Positions 23,929 through 32,896 are shown, numbered from the stretch's first letter. The stretch: DNA of 43,056 nucleotides from Gammaproteobacteria bacterium UBA2810 (GCA_002351705.1 DEHC01000071.1:1-43056), one strand, 5' to 3'. A program made the numbers and translations. Notes: generated by a model not told the origin, from the sequence alone.

Positions 23929-26769
23929 TTACAGCGCCTCTACCTGCTTCCTGGTGGCCTCGAGCTTCTGGAGCTCGGACTTCGCGTCAGCGAGCTTCTG
24001 GCGCTCCTTCCCGATGACCTCGGCCGGAGCCTTGCCGACGAACGCCTGGTTCGAGAGCTTCTTCTCGCCCCTTGCGACATCGTTCTTCCTTGCATCGATC
24101 TCCTTGTCGATTCTCCTCAGCTCCTGCTCCTTGTCAACGACGCCCTTGAGGGGAACGAGGACCTCGGTCTCAGCGTTCAGGAGGCGGCTTGCGGCGAACG
24201 GCCTCTCGGCATCCTTCGGGAGCGAGCTTACCGACTCGAGCGACGCGAGCTGCGCGAGGTTCCTGAAGTTGTCCTCGGCGATCCTGTCATCGCCGTTCGA
24301 GGAGATGAGGAGGGCGGAGAGCTTGTGGGTCGGTGAGAGGTTGTACTCAGCCCTGATGTTTCTTACGGCGATGATGAAGGACTTGAGGAACTCCTGCTCC
24401 TTGAGTGCCTTCTCGTCAACCTGCGATGCGTCATACTCAGGGAAGTCCTTGAGCATGATGGTGTCGCCTTCCTTCACGTCCATGATGAGCGGGGCGATGT
24501 TCTGCCAGATCTCCTCGGTGATGAACGGGATTATAGGGTGCGCGAGGCGGAGCGTGGTCTCAAGGACATGGAACAGGGTCGAGAGGGCAGCGTCCTTCTC
24601 GTCCTGCTCACCGTGCCAGAGAACGGGCTTGGTGAGCTCAAGGTACCAGTCGCAGAACTGGTTCCAGAGGAACTCGTAGATGACGCCTGCGGCCTGGTCG
24701 AAGCGGAAGGAGTCGACAGCGGCCCTGAAGTCCCTGATGGCGTACTGCAGCTTGGTCCTGATCCAGCGGTCCGCGAGGGAGAGCTTAAGGTTCCCCTCTG
24801 CCTTCGGATTGCCCTTGTCCCTGTTCATGAGGACGTAGCGGCTCGCGTTCCACAGCTTGTTGCAGAAGTTGCGGTAGCCCTCAAGGCGCTTCATGTCCCA
24901 GTTGATGTCGCGGCCGGTGGAGGCGAGCGCGGCGAGGGTGAAGCGCAGCGCGTCGGTGCCGTAGGCCTCGATGCCGTTCGGGAACTGCTTTCTGGTGCGC
25001 TTCGCGACCTTCTCGGCCATCTGCGGCTGCATCATGTTGGCGGTGCGGTTCTTCACCAGCTGGTCAATGCTGATGCCCTCAATCATGTTGAGCGGGTCGA
25101 TGACGTTGCCCTTGGACTTCGACATCTTCTTGCCTTCCTCATCGCGGATGAGACCGGTGACGTAGACGGTCCTGAAGGGAACCTCATGGCGGAAGTGGAG
25201 GGTCATCATGATCATCCTGGCAACCCAGAAGAAGATGATGTCAAATCCGGTGACGAGCACGTCGGTCGGATGGAAGGTCCTGAGCTCAGGCGTGTCGTCA
25301 GGCCAGCCGAGGGTCGAGAAGGTCCAGAGCGCGGAGCTGAACCAGGTGTCGAGGACGTCCTGATCCTGCCTGAGGACCACTGCGCTGTCGAGGGAGTACT
25401 TGCTCCTCACCTCCTCCTCGCTGCGGCCGACGTAGACCTTCCCGTCGTTGTCGTACCATGCGGGGATCCTGTGGCCCCACCAGAGCTGGCGGGAGATGCA
25501 CCAGTCCTGGATGTTCCTCATCCAGGCGAAGTACATGTTCTCGTACTGCTTCGGGACGAAGGTGATGCTGCCGTCCTCGACTGCCTTGATGGCAGGCTCG
25601 GCGAGGGGCTTCGTTCTTACGTACCACTGGCTGGTGAGGTACGGCTCGATGGGCACTCCGCCCCTGTCGCCGTAAGGCTGCATCATGACGTGGTCCTCGA
25701 TCTTCTCGAGGAGCCCGAGCTTCCTGAACTCCTCGACGACGAGGTCGCGCGCCTTGTAGCGGTCAAGCCCGCGGAACTCCTCTGGGATAAAGCTGTCATA
25801 GACGTCAGAGGGCTCGCCGTTGATGTCATAGACCTCGGCCCTGTCGACGATCCTCGCGTCCTCGGTGAGGACGTTGATCATCGGGAGGGAGTGGCGCTTT
25901 CCGACCTCGTTATCGTTGAAGTCGTGCGCCGGGGTGATCTTCACGCAGCCTGTTCCCTTGGTCATGTCGGCATGCTCGTCGCCCACGATGGGGATGGGGC
26001 GGTTGACGAGCGGGAGGATGACCTTCTTGCCGATGAGGTAGTCATACCTCGGATCCTTCGCGTTGACCGCAACGGCGGTATCGCCGAACATGGTCTCCGG
26101 ACGGGTGGTCGCGACGATTATGTAGTCCTTGCCGTCCTTCGTGGTGACGCCCTTCTCCAGGGGATAGCGGAGATGCCACATATGGCTCTGCACCTCGCGG
26201 TTCTCGACCTCAAGGTCGGAAATTGCGGTGCGGAGCTTCGGATCCCAGTTCACAAGCCTCTTGCCGCGGTAGATGAGGTTCTCGTCATAGAGCCTGACGA
26301 ACACCTCCCTTACCGCGCGGGAGAGCCCCTCGTCCATGGTGAAGCGCTCGCGGGACCAGTCGACGGAGTCGCCAAGGCGCCTCATCTGCCTGGTGATGGC
26401 GCCGCCTGACTTGGCCTTCCACTCCCAGACCTTCTCGATGAACTTCTCGCGCCCGTAGTCCTGGCGGGTCTTGTGCTCCTCGGCTGCGATCTTGCGCTCG
26501 ACGACCATCTGGGTCGCGATGCCGGCATGGTCGGTTCCTGCCTGCCAGAGGGTGTTCTCGCCGCGCATCCTGTGATAGCGGATGAGGATGTCCATAATGG
26601 TCTGCTGGAAGGCGTGTCCCATATGGAGCACGCCTGTTACGTTGGGAGGCGGAAGGGCAATGCAGAATGCCCCGCGGTCGGTTCTGCCGTTCGGCTTGAA
26701 GCAGCCGCTTTCTTCCCAGCGGCGGTAGATTTCCTGTTCTGACGCGTTTGAATCGAATGTATTGTCCAT
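23929..26769 (-). CDS. valS: Valyl-tRNA synthetase
   Basis: Class I aminoacyl-tRNA synthetase that charges tRNA-Val and edits misactivated threonine, 946 residues (E. coli 951). The start is set at ATG 26769 because MDNTFDSNASEQEIYRRWEE aligns with the family beginning; the frame is open for 22 further codons. HIGH is present as LHMGH (48-52), KMSKS as GKKMSKSKGN near residue 550, and the CP1 editing domain lies between (TTRPETMFGDTAVAVN). The anticodon-binding region contains WNASRYVLMN. The last 65 residues are the C-terminal coiled coil (KEQELRRIDKEIDARKND). It is the last gene of pepA-holC-valS, but a terminator precedes it, so it needs at least partly its own promoter. Confidence 0.97.
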   Translation of the reverse strand: MDNTFDSNASEQEIYRRWEESGCFKPNGRTDRGAFCIALPPPNVTGVLHMGHAFQQTIMDILIRYHRMRGENTLWQAGTDHAGIATQMVVERKIAAEEHKTRQDYGREKFIEKVWEWKAKSGGAITRQMRRLGDSVDWSRERFTMDEGLSRAVREVFVRLYDENLIYRGKRLVNWDPKLRTAISDLEVENREVQSHMWHLRYPLEKGVTTKDGKDYIIVATTRPETMFGDTAVAVNAKDPRYDYLIGKKVILPLVNRPIPIVGDEHADMTKGTGCVKITPAHDFNDNEVGKRHSLPMINVLTEDARIVDRAEVYDINGEPSDVYDSFIPEEFRGLDRYKARDLVVEEFRKLGLLEKIEDHVMMQPYGDRGGVPIEPYLTSQWYVRTKPLAEPAIKAVEDGSITFVPKQYENMYFAWMRNIQDWCISRQLWWGHRIPAWYDNDGKVYVGRSEEEVRSKYSLDSAVVLRQDQDVLDTWFSSALWTFSTLGWPDDTPELRTFHPTDVLVTGFDIIFFWVARMIMMTLHFRHEVPFRTVYVTGLIRDEEGKKMSKSKGNVIDPLNMIEGISIDQLVKNRTANMMQPQMAEKVAKRTRKQFPNGIEAYGTDALRFTLAALASTGRDINWDMKRLEGYRNFCNKLWNASRYVLMNRDKGNPKAEGNLKLSLADRWIRTKLQYAIRDFRAAVDSFRFDQAAGVIYEFLWNQFCDWYLELTKPVLWHGEQDEKDAALSTLFHVLETTLRLAHPIIPFITEEIWQNIAPLIMDVKEGDTIMLKDFPEYDASQVDEKALKEQEFLKSFIIAVRNIRAEYNLSPTHKLSALLISSNGDDRIAEDNFRNLAQLASLESVSSLPKDAERPFAASRLLNAETEVLVPLKGVVDKEQELRRIDKEIDARKNDVARGEKKLSNQAFVGKAPAEVIGKERQKLADAKSELQKLEATRKQVEAL

Positions 26770-26850
26770 TATCGATGTTCCCGGCAGCAACCGGCAGGGC
26801 CGGCGCCTTACTGTTTCCAACTTCGCGTCCCGCATTAAGGCGGGATGCTC

Positions 26851-26887
26851 AAAAAATAAAAAGCCGCGCCTTCCTTATATGCGCGGC
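26851..26887 (-). terminator. Terminator between holC and valS
   Basis: On the minus strand the 7-bp stem GCCGCGC / GCGCGGC with an 11-base loop is followed by TTTTTATTTTTT. It lies 32 bases past the holC stop and about 80 bases before valS, so it should cut read-through into valS. Confidence 0.85.
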
Positions 26888-26918
26888 GCCGAAATGTTAA
26901 GCTTTTTGGGGCTTTTTT

Positions 26919-27434
26919 TCAATTTGAACCGAGAGCGCGGTAGAAGACCCTGTTCCCCGACGAGGCGAACTCCTTCCACCGCCTCCTCGACCTCTCCTTT
27001 GAGGCGCTGTCAGGCGCGACGCACTCGAAGATGAGCCTGAAGGGCCTCAGGTTCGGGAGCGGCAGCTCGGTGCCGAACTCGAACACCGCGCTCCTGGGGA
27101 CCCTCGGGCGGGGAGTCCAGCCGTACTCTATGGGCGCGGCGGAGGACTCCGGCGCGTCCGAGAGCGCTCCCGCGATGAGGCGGCCCGGAGTGAGCCAGAG
27201 CCTCCCCTCGAGATCCGCAGCGGTGTCGCGCGAGTCGGTGAGGAAGTAGAGGCTGTCATCCGGGCGGAAGAGGCGGCCGGGCCTTCCTTTCTGATCCTTC
27301 CATGGTGCCCCGTTCGCGGGATCCCCGGGGAGGAGCCTTGAGGAGAGGAGCGCCCCGGCGAGCCTCCTCCCCTCCTCGGTCATGGCGCTGAAGGGCTCCC
27401 TCTCCGGGAGCCCGATGAAAATCACGATGCTCAA
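26919..27434 (-). CDS. holC: DNA polymerase III chi subunit
   Basis: Chi links the clamp loader to SSB during lagging-strand synthesis. The protein is 171 residues, somewhat longer than E. coli HolC (147). Similarity is clearest in DTAADLEGRLWLTPGRLIAGAL, which matches the DEALWxxPxxSFVPH block, then in APIEYGWTPRPRVPRSAVFEFGTELP and in the C-terminal SKERSRRRWKEFASSGNRVFY. Its position between pepA and valS is the conserved holC place and raises confidence. The start is TTG, with GGAGGAAA eight bases before it; no closer ATG exists before codon 18. It begins 36 bases after the pepA stop. The middle (about 30-50) has an insert relative to E. coli. Confidence 0.88.
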   Translation of the reverse strand: MSIVIFIGLPEREPFSAMTEEGRRLAGALLSSRLLPGDPANGAPWKDQKGRPGRLFRPDDSLYFLTDSRDTAADLEGRLWLTPGRLIAGALSDAPESSAAPIEYGWTPRPRVPRSAVFEFGTELPLPNLRPFRLIFECVAPDSASKERSRRRWKEFASSGNRVFYRALGSN

Positions 27435-27470
27435 TGCGGTTTCCTCCGGCGTCCTTTGCTCAGGCCTGCC

Positions 27471-29129
27471 TCACTCCTCGTCAACCGGGCCCTCGGCGTC
27501 AAGCGCGAGCATCATGCCGCCGCGGCGGTCGCGGATGATGCCGCGCGAGAGATCCGTGAGGTAGGAGAGGAGGAGCGGCGCCGGCCTTCCGGTAGGACCC
27601 TTGATTCCCCTCGAGTTCCAGCCGGTGCCGGCGATGTCGAGGTGCGCCCAGGTGCCGCACTTCGGACGGAAGTTCCTGAGGAACTCGGCGGCGGTCACGG
27701 GGCTTGCGTCGCGCCCCGCGCTCTGCAGCACATCGCCGGTCTCCGCCTTCAGGAGCTTCGCGTACGCCTTCGAGAGCGGGAGACGCCACACGGAGTCTCC
27801 GGTCCTGATGCCGGCGGCGATGAGCGCCTCGGCAAGGCCGTCGTCATCGGTCATGAGGCCGGTCATCTCGTGCCCGAGTGCGATGACGCAGCCTCCGGTG
27901 AGAGTCGCGATGTCAATCGTTACGGCGGGGCTGTACTTCTCGGCGAAGGTGAGCGCGTCGGCGAGGACCATCCTGCCCTCGGCGTCGGTGTTCACCACCT
28001 CGACATTGAGCCCGTTCCTCATGGTGATGATGTCGCCCGGGCGGTAGCAGAAGCCCCCGGGGATGTTCTCGGCGCCGCACATGAGACCGACGACGTTTAT
28101 CGGGAGGTGCATCTCGATGACTGACTTCATGACGCCCCAGACGACCGAGGCGCCGCACTTGTCGAACTTCATCTCGTCCATGCCGGCTGCGGGCTTGAGC
28201 GAGAGCCCGCCCGAGTCAAAGCAGAGCCCCTTTCCGACGAGGACCACCGGCTTCTCGTCCCCGGCGCCGTGGTAGCTGACCGCGGCGAGGAACGGAGGGT
28301 AGGGAGATCCGGCGGAGACGGCGAGGTAGCCGTTCATCTTCTCCGCCTCAAGCTCCTTCTGCCCGAGGACCTCGACGGTGACATGCTCACCCTCAAGGGA
28401 GCGCGCCATGTCAGCGAGGTACTCCGGGTGGCAGACGTTCCCGGGGACGGAGGCGAGATCCCTTGCGTCCATCGCGGCCTTTGCCGCGTGGAAGCCGTCC
28501 GAGAGGCCGCTCTGGCAGAGATCGGCAAGATCACGTCCGTCCTCGCCTGGGAGTATGTAGACCATCGTGCCGGAGAAGTCGCGCTTTTCCGGGGCGGATT
28601 TCCAGGACGAGCTGAAATAGCTTCCCTCAACGAGGGCCTCGGCGCTTGCCCTGATCCTGTCCGCTGCGTCCAGCTCCCCGCATGGAACGGCGGGCAGGGC
28701 GTTCACGATGTCAACCGCCCCGTTTGCTGAAACAGCCTTCCCGGCGGCTTCCGAGAGGGCGGCGAGAGTTTCCTGATCAAGCTCCTCTCCTTCCTTCCCG
28801 ATGCCGCAGAGCACAACTGTTCCTTTCTTTTCCGAGAGCAGCACGCGGATCTCCCCCTTCTTCGGGGTTAGTCCGTTCAGGAACGCCGCCGATGCGAGAT
28901 CGCTTATTCCCGTAATCCCGTCAAGGGCGGCGGCCTTCCTGGCGTCATCGCGGACCGGGACTATCCAGGCGGTGTCGGTGACATACTCGGGAACGCCGAG
29001 CGTGACAGCCGGAGCGTCGCTCCCGACATCGGACTCGAAGAGAACCGACTCATCGCTCTCCTTGTTCAGCGGAAAGGCGATCCTGAACGACGCGTCCCTC
29101 AGATCACCATAAAAAGTGCTCTCCTGCAT
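27471..29129 (-). CDS. pepA: Leucyl aminopeptidase (PepA, M17 family)
   Basis: Cytoplasmic hexameric two-metal aminopeptidase that trims N-terminal residues; in E. coli it also binds DNA. The protein is 552 residues, about 50 longer than E. coli PepA (503), mostly in the N-terminal domain. The start is ATG 29129, with AGGAGGAA directly upstream. The catalytic domain has VGKGLCFDSGGLSLKP (Lys and Asp metal ligands), MKFDKCGAS and NTDAEGRMVLADAL (Asp, Glu and the bicarbonate-site Arg). The GLMCGAENIPGG segment is also typical. It is the first gene of the pepA-holC unit and is divergent from lptF, as in E. coli. Confidence 0.95.
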   Translation of the reverse strand: MQESTFYGDLRDASFRIAFPLNKESDESVLFESDVGSDAPAVTLGVPEYVTDTAWIVPVRDDARKAAALDGITGISDLASAAFLNGLTPKKGEIRVLLSEKKGTVVLCGIGKEGEELDQETLAALSEAAGKAVSANGAVDIVNALPAVPCGELDAADRIRASAEALVEGSYFSSSWKSAPEKRDFSGTMVYILPGEDGRDLADLCQSGLSDGFHAAKAAMDARDLASVPGNVCHPEYLADMARSLEGEHVTVEVLGQKELEAEKMNGYLAVSAGSPYPPFLAAVSYHGAGDEKPVVLVGKGLCFDSGGLSLKPAAGMDEMKFDKCGASVVWGVMKSVIEMHLPINVVGLMCGAENIPGGFCYRPGDIITMRNGLNVEVVNTDAEGRMVLADALTFAEKYSPAVTIDIATLTGGCVIALGHEMTGLMTDDDGLAEALIAAGIRTGDSVWRLPLSKAYAKLLKAETGDVLQSAGRDASPVTAAEFLRNFRPKCGTWAHLDIAGTGWNSRGIKGPTGRPAPLLLSYLTDLSRGIIRDRRGGMMLALDAEGPVDEE

Positions 29130-29280
29130 GCTTTCCTCCTGAATGTTCCCGCCCTGACGGCGCATGTCCGCTATTGTATCCTCTGCGGCCTTTCCGCGCC
29201 GGAATCACGGCATGAACAGGGAGACTGCGGAATGCTCCGGCACAGTCCGTCATCAGTCGTTCATTGAACGGCCTCCGGTC

Positions 29281-29289
29281 TGATATAAT
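29281..29289 (+). promoter_or_regulatory. Extended -10 promoter of lptFG
   Basis: TGATATAAT gives a perfect TATAAT with the TGn extension, 21 bases before the lptF ATG. TTGAAC at 29264-29269 is a possible -35, but the 14-base spacer is short. An extended -10 can work without a strong -35. Confidence 0.6.
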
Positions 29290-29310
29290 CGCACCGGTAC
29301 CAAACGGACG

Positions 29311-30567
29311 ATGCAAGTGATTCTATCAAGATATATTTTCAACTCCACCCTGAAGATCTTCCTCGGGATCCTTCTCGCGTTCATGCTCGCGGTCTCGGGC
29401 AACTCGCTTGTCTCGTTCCTCTCGCAGGCGGCGAAGGGTGAGGTCCCGGCGCAGCTCATCTCGTCCCTGGTGCTGCTCTCGCTGCCGCTCCTGCTCACCT
29501 ACCTGGTGCTCTTCACCTTCTCCATCGCCGTGGTCTCGTCGATAGGAGGCCTCAGCTCCAACAACGAGCTCGTCGTCATGAAGACATCGGGCTACACCCC
29601 GGCGAGGCTGCAGCTCGTCATACAGATCCTTGCCTGGCTGGTGGCCGCGGCGGCGCTCGTGAACTCCGCCTGGCTCTCCCCAATGTCGGAGGCAAAGAAG
29701 CTTGCCGTCATCGAGCAGGCTAAGGCTGATCCGGGCTCCTTCCTCCTTGCCCCGGGAAAGTTCATGACCTTCACCAGCGGCCGCGAGCCGGTGACCATCT
29801 ACGTGGGCAGCATCGACTCGAAGCAGGAGCTCGAGGAGGAGAAGAGGCTCAAGAACCTGGACGGGTACAGCAACCTCCATGACGTCAAGATCATCGAGGG
29901 CTTTGTGAGCGGCGTCACCGTCGCCGAGCGCGGCTACATCAGCCGCGACGACAACGGCATGATCAACGTCACCCTGCTTGACGGCAACCGCTACAGCGGG
30001 CCTGACGAGAAGCAGCGCTACTCCAGCACCTCGTTCAAGAGGTTCAGGACCGTGCTCAACGAGCACAGGGACGAGGAGCGCAAGACCAAGATCTACGCGG
30101 TGCCGACCTGGAAGCTCTTCGAGCCTGACGACGCGGACCGCAGCCTGTACATTTCCGAGCTCGAGTGGCGCCTCGTCCTGCCGCTCAGCATCCCGCTCAT
30201 GGCGTTCATCATCGTCCCGATCTCCTCGTTCAACCCGAGATCGGGGAGGACCGGGAGATACCTCATCACGGTCTCGATCTGCTTTGTCTACTTCTTCTGC
30301 CTGCTCGGAGCGAGGGCCGGAATCGAGCACGGCGTGATTCCGGCGGCACCGGGGCTCCTCATAGTCCCGGCGCTCTTCTTCATCGTGCTGGGCTCCGCCT
30401 TCAATGTCCCGTTCAAGCGCTACGTGAGGGCTCTTGTCAGGGGAAGGAGGGACGCTGCCTGGGAAAAGAGCGCGCAGAAGGGGCAGGACATCCCCGCTGC
30501 CGCGGAGCAGGGCGGAAAGGACAGTGGGAAGGAGAGCCCGGACGGCAGGGGAGGACGGGATGAGTAA
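29311..30567 (+). CDS. lptF: LptF, LPS export ABC permease
   Basis: One of the two inner-membrane permeases of the LptB2FG complex that extracts lipopolysaccharide from the inner membrane. The protein is 418 residues. Three N-terminal helices (about 10-30, 50-80, 100-125), a large periplasmic beta-jellyroll (about 130-285) and three C-terminal helices (about 290-365) follow the family plan. Matching blocks include NNELVVMKTSGYTPARL (coupling helix region) and WRLVLPLSIPLMAFIIVPISSFNPRSGR. After the last helix is a charged cytoplasmic tail of about 45 residues rich in Gly, Glu and Lys, longer than in E. coli (366 residues). Its stop overlaps the lptG start by 8 bases. Confidence 0.95.
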   Translation: MQVILSRYIFNSTLKIFLGILLAFMLAVSGNSLVSFLSQAAKGEVPAQLISSLVLLSLPLLLTYLVLFTFSIAVVSSIGGLSSNNELVVMKTSGYTPARLQLVIQILAWLVAAAALVNSAWLSPMSEAKKLAVIEQAKADPGSFLLAPGKFMTFTSGREPVTIYVGSIDSKQELEEEKRLKNLDGYSNLHDVKIIEGFVSGVTVAERGYISRDDNGMINVTLLDGNRYSGPDEKQRYSSTSFKRFRTVLNEHRDEERKTKIYAVPTWKLFEPDDADRSLYISELEWRLVLPLSIPLMAFIIVPISSFNPRSGRTGRYLITVSICFVYFFCLLGARAGIEHGVIPAAPGLLIVPALFFIVLGSAFNVPFKRYVRALVRGRRDAAWEKSAQKGQDIPAAAEQGGKDSGKESPDGRGGRDE

Positions 30568-31669
30568 CCCTATCAGGCAGGCGGCAGGCGTCCTCTTCGG
30601 CTTCACCATCACGGAGCGCTATATCTTCCGGATCGTGACCAGATGGTTCTTCATGCTGACCTTCTTCGTCATCGGGCTTTCCTACCTGATGAAGTGCGCC
30701 GACCAGATCCACAACGTCGGCGAGGGCGGCTACACCATGCTGACCATGGCTGTGGTGTGCGCCCTGAAGCTCCCCCGCGACTTCGTGCAGTTCCTGCCGT
30801 TCATCGCGCTCACGGCAAGCGTCATCGGCCTCGCGCTCCTCCAGCGGTCCTCGGAGCTTGTCATCATCCAGTCATCGGGGCTCTCGAAGATCCGCATCGT
30901 CGCCGCGACGCTCAAGGCCATGATTGTCCCGGTGCTCATTGCCGGAGCGGTTTCCGAGCTTGCAGTCCCCGTCTGCGAGCTGGAGTCAGATCTCATCAAG
31001 TACACCGCGCTCAGGCAGGCCAGCATGACCTCGCGCATCAACCGGATCTGGTTCCACGAGACTGACAAGATCCTGCAGTTCTCGGTGGTCGGCCTCAACG
31101 GCGACGTGTTCGACGCCGATCTCATGGTCCTCAGGGGGAACACTCTCGTGAGCTACGCGCACGCGAAGAAGGGCCACTGGGAGGGAGGCGTCTGGCACAT
31201 GAAAGACGTCACGAAGCAGATCTGGGGGAAGGACTCATTCAAAACAGTGAGGCTCAAGAGCGAGGACTGGAACCTGGTAATAACGCCCACGAAGCTCGGG
31301 AAGCTCAATGTCGCGCCTGACGAGATGTCCGCCTATTCGCTCTACGCCTACATCTCCTACCTCCGGGAGAACAACATCGAGAGCGCCAAGTTCGAGTCGG
31401 AGTTCTGGCGCAAGGTCGCGATGCCGTTCGGCGTAATCGCGATGATCCTCCTCGCAGGGTTCGCGGGCTTCATAACCGCGCGCTCGGTGACGCTTTTCGT
31501 GAGGCTGCTGCTCGGCATCGGCATCGGAATGGCCTTCTACCTCTCCACGTCCCTCGCCGTGCCGGTGTCGGTCGTCTACGGCCTCAACCCGGTAATCGCG
31601 ACGCTCTCGCCTGACATCATCTTCGGCTGCCTCGGCATCTGGCTCCTCAGGAGGGGCTTCAGGAGCTGA
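30560..31669 (+). CDS. lptG: LptG, LPS export ABC permease
   Basis: Second permease of the LptB2FG lipopolysaccharide exporter, 369 residues, near the usual 360. The start is ATG 30560, inside the end of lptF (sequence ATGAGTAA), giving an 8-base overlap and translational coupling; an upstream in-frame start at 30434 would only add the lptF tail region. Three helices come first (about 25-50, 65-90, 100-125), with SELVIIQSSGLSKIRIV as the coupling segment, then the periplasmic jellyroll and FWRKVAMPFGVIAMILLAGFAG plus two more helices. Neither lptB nor lptA lies in this window, which is normal because they are usually encoded elsewhere. Confidence 0.95.
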   Translation: MSNPIRQAAGVLFGFTITERYIFRIVTRWFFMLTFFVIGLSYLMKCADQIHNVGEGGYTMLTMAVVCALKLPRDFVQFLPFIALTASVIGLALLQRSSELVIIQSSGLSKIRIVAATLKAMIVPVLIAGAVSELAVPVCELESDLIKYTALRQASMTSRINRIWFHETDKILQFSVVGLNGDVFDADLMVLRGNTLVSYAHAKKGHWEGGVWHMKDVTKQIWGKDSFKTVRLKSEDWNLVITPTKLGKLNVAPDEMSAYSLYAYISYLRENNIESAKFESEFWRKVAMPFGVIAMILLAGFAGFITARSVTLFVRLLLGIGIGMAFYLSTSLAVPVSVVYGLNPVIATLSPDIIFGCLGIWLLRRGFRS

Positions 31670-31688
31670 CGCCCCTGTCATTGAGGAT

Positions 31689-31725
31689 AAAAAAACGGGC
31701 GCGTCAGTGCCCGTTCCTTTATTTT
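31689..31725. terminator. Bidirectional terminator between lptG and aqpZ
   Basis: The stem ACGGGC / GCCCGT (8-base loop) has seven As before it and TTCCTTTATTTT after it, so it works on both strands. It lies 20 bases after lptG and 38 bases past the aqpZ end. Confidence 0.82.
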
Positions 31726-31762
31726 CCCCCGCAGCTTATACGCAGCGGCGGGAAACATCAGA

Positions 31763-32453
31763 TTAATTCTCGCTCTTAAGCGCGAAGCGGTAGATGAGTC
31801 CGCCGATGACAGCGCCGATGACGGGCATTACCCAGAAGAACCAGAGCTGGCTTACAGCCCAGTCGCCCTGGAAAATGGCGACGGCGGTCGAGCGTGCGGG
31901 GTTGACCGAGGTGTTGGTGACCGGGATGGAGACGAGGTGGATGAGGGTCAGGGCAAGGCCGATGGCGAGGGGCCGAATCCTGCCGGGGCAAGCTTGTCAG
32001 TGGCGCCGCAGATGACCAGAAGGAAGATGCAGGTCATGACAATCTCGGTGACGGCGCAGGCGAGGAAGCCGTACTGCTCCGGGGAGTGCTCGCCGTAGCC
32101 GTTCGACGCGAAGCCTGCGGCGGCGTCGAATCCTGCCTTGCCGGTCGCGATGATGTACAGGAAGAAGGCCGCGAGGATGCCGCCGAGGACCTGGGAGATG
32201 ATGTAGCTTACGATTTCCTTCGGGGCATTGAACTTTCCCGCAGCGGCAAGGCCGAGGGGGACTGCCGGGTTGAAGTGGCCGCCGGAGATCCCGCCTACGG
32301 CGTAGGCCATGGTGAGCACGGTGAGGCCGAAGGCGAGCGCGACTCCGGCGTAGCCGATGCCGTGCGTCACGCCGCAGGATAGAGCGCGCTTCCGCAGCCG
32401 CCGAATACCAGTACGAATGTGCCGAGGAACTCGGCAGCAAGTTTCTTGAACAT
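31763..32453 (-). pseudogene. aqpZ: Aquaporin Z, broken by two single-base deletions
   Basis: Water channel of the MIP family. Joined across frames the product would be about 230 residues, exactly AqpZ length. The first frame gives MFKKLAAEFLGTFVLVFGGCGSALYPA. One G is missing near 32371-32374, where restoring it gives PAGVTHGIGYAG. The second frame carries the first NPA (SGGHFNPAV) to GATDKLAPAGF. One base is missing from the run at 31969-31972. The third frame continues AIGLALTLIHLVSIPVTNTSVNPARSTAV, with the second NPA box, to KSEN and TAA 31763. All other diagnostic residues are intact, so either the loss is very recent or the two indels are sequencing errors in G/C runs. Confidence 0.9.
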
Positions 32454-32620
32454 AGATTTCCCCATGAAAAGCCGCAGGCGCGGCAGGTTGATGATGATCC
32501 GGCTGGATGCCGGCGGCTGTATTTTAGTCAAAAATGAAAACCGCCTCCAACGGGCAGGGGCTCCCCGCATCTGAAGGCGCATTGTGCAAGGCTCCGGGCC
32601 CCGCGCCGGCGCAATTGCGG

Positions 32621-32650
32621 TTGTAAGCCCGAGCCCCTCTCATGTATAAT
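32621..32650 (+). promoter_or_regulatory. Promoter of tRNA-Leu
   Basis: TTGTAA (32621-32626), an 18-base spacer and a perfect TATAAT (32645-32650), ending 11 bases before the mature tRNA 5' end. Confidence 0.65.
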
Positions 32651-32661
32651 GAACGGATAAT

Positions 32662-32748
32662 GCCCGGGTGGTGAAACTGGTAGACGCGGAGGATTCAAAA
32701 TCCTCAGGTAGCAATACCGTGTCGGTTCAAGTCCGACTCCGGGCACCA
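32662..32748 (+). tRNA. tRNA-Leu (anticodon CAA)
   Basis: An 87-base class II tRNA including an encoded CCA (32746-32748). The acceptor stem pairs GCCCGGG with CTCCGGGC; the anticodon stem GAGGA / TCCTC encloses the loop TTCAAAA, with CAA at 32696-32698. The long variable arm (CAGGTAGCAATACCGT region) and the T-loop GGTTCAAGTCC are typical of tRNA-Leu. It reads UUG codons. Confidence 0.97.
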
Positions 32749-32768
32749 TACCCTCTCATCTCTCTGTT

Positions 32769-32792
32769 CCGCTGTCTTTTCCGCTGTCTTTT
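32769..32792. repeat. 12-bp tandem duplication after the tRNA
   Basis: Two perfect copies of CCGCTGTCTTTT lie 20 bases after the tRNA. The pyrimidine-rich run may help end transcription, but no strong hairpin was seen. Confidence 0.8.
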
Positions 32793-32890
32793 CTGCCCCT
32801 TCCCGGTGCCCTGTGCATGGTTGCAGCCCCTTTTCACCATCGCGGTGCGCGTTTCCGGATTTTAATCATATAAAATCTGCTCCGCTGTCG

Positions 32891-32896
32891 TATAAT
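32891..32896 (+). promoter_or_regulatory. -10 box of the amino-acid transporter operon
   Basis: A perfect TATAAT lies 44 bases before the binding-protein ATG, in an AT-rich stretch. No good -35 is visible at 16-18 bases, which suggests activation by a regulator. A second possible -10 (TAAAAT) is at 32871-32876. Confidence 0.5.

Noticed and set aside
24538..26409. 623-codon plus-strand open frame
   Set aside because: It is antisense to valS, with composition dominated by Val, Glu, Asp and Leu and no recognisable domain. It is a shadow of GC-rich codon use.
29326..30612. 428-codon minus-strand open frame
   Set aside because: It covers lptF in antisense, is extremely rich in Arg, Glu and Asp, and has none of the features of a real protein.
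31776..31991. 71-codon minus-strand frame with many His and Arg
   Set aside because: It is the wrong frame over the end of aqpZ; the true continuation (NTSVNPARSTAV) lies in another frame.
32528..32749. Minus-strand frame starting MVPGVGLEPTRYCYL
   Set aside because: This is the familiar false protein made by reading a tRNA-Leu gene backwards.
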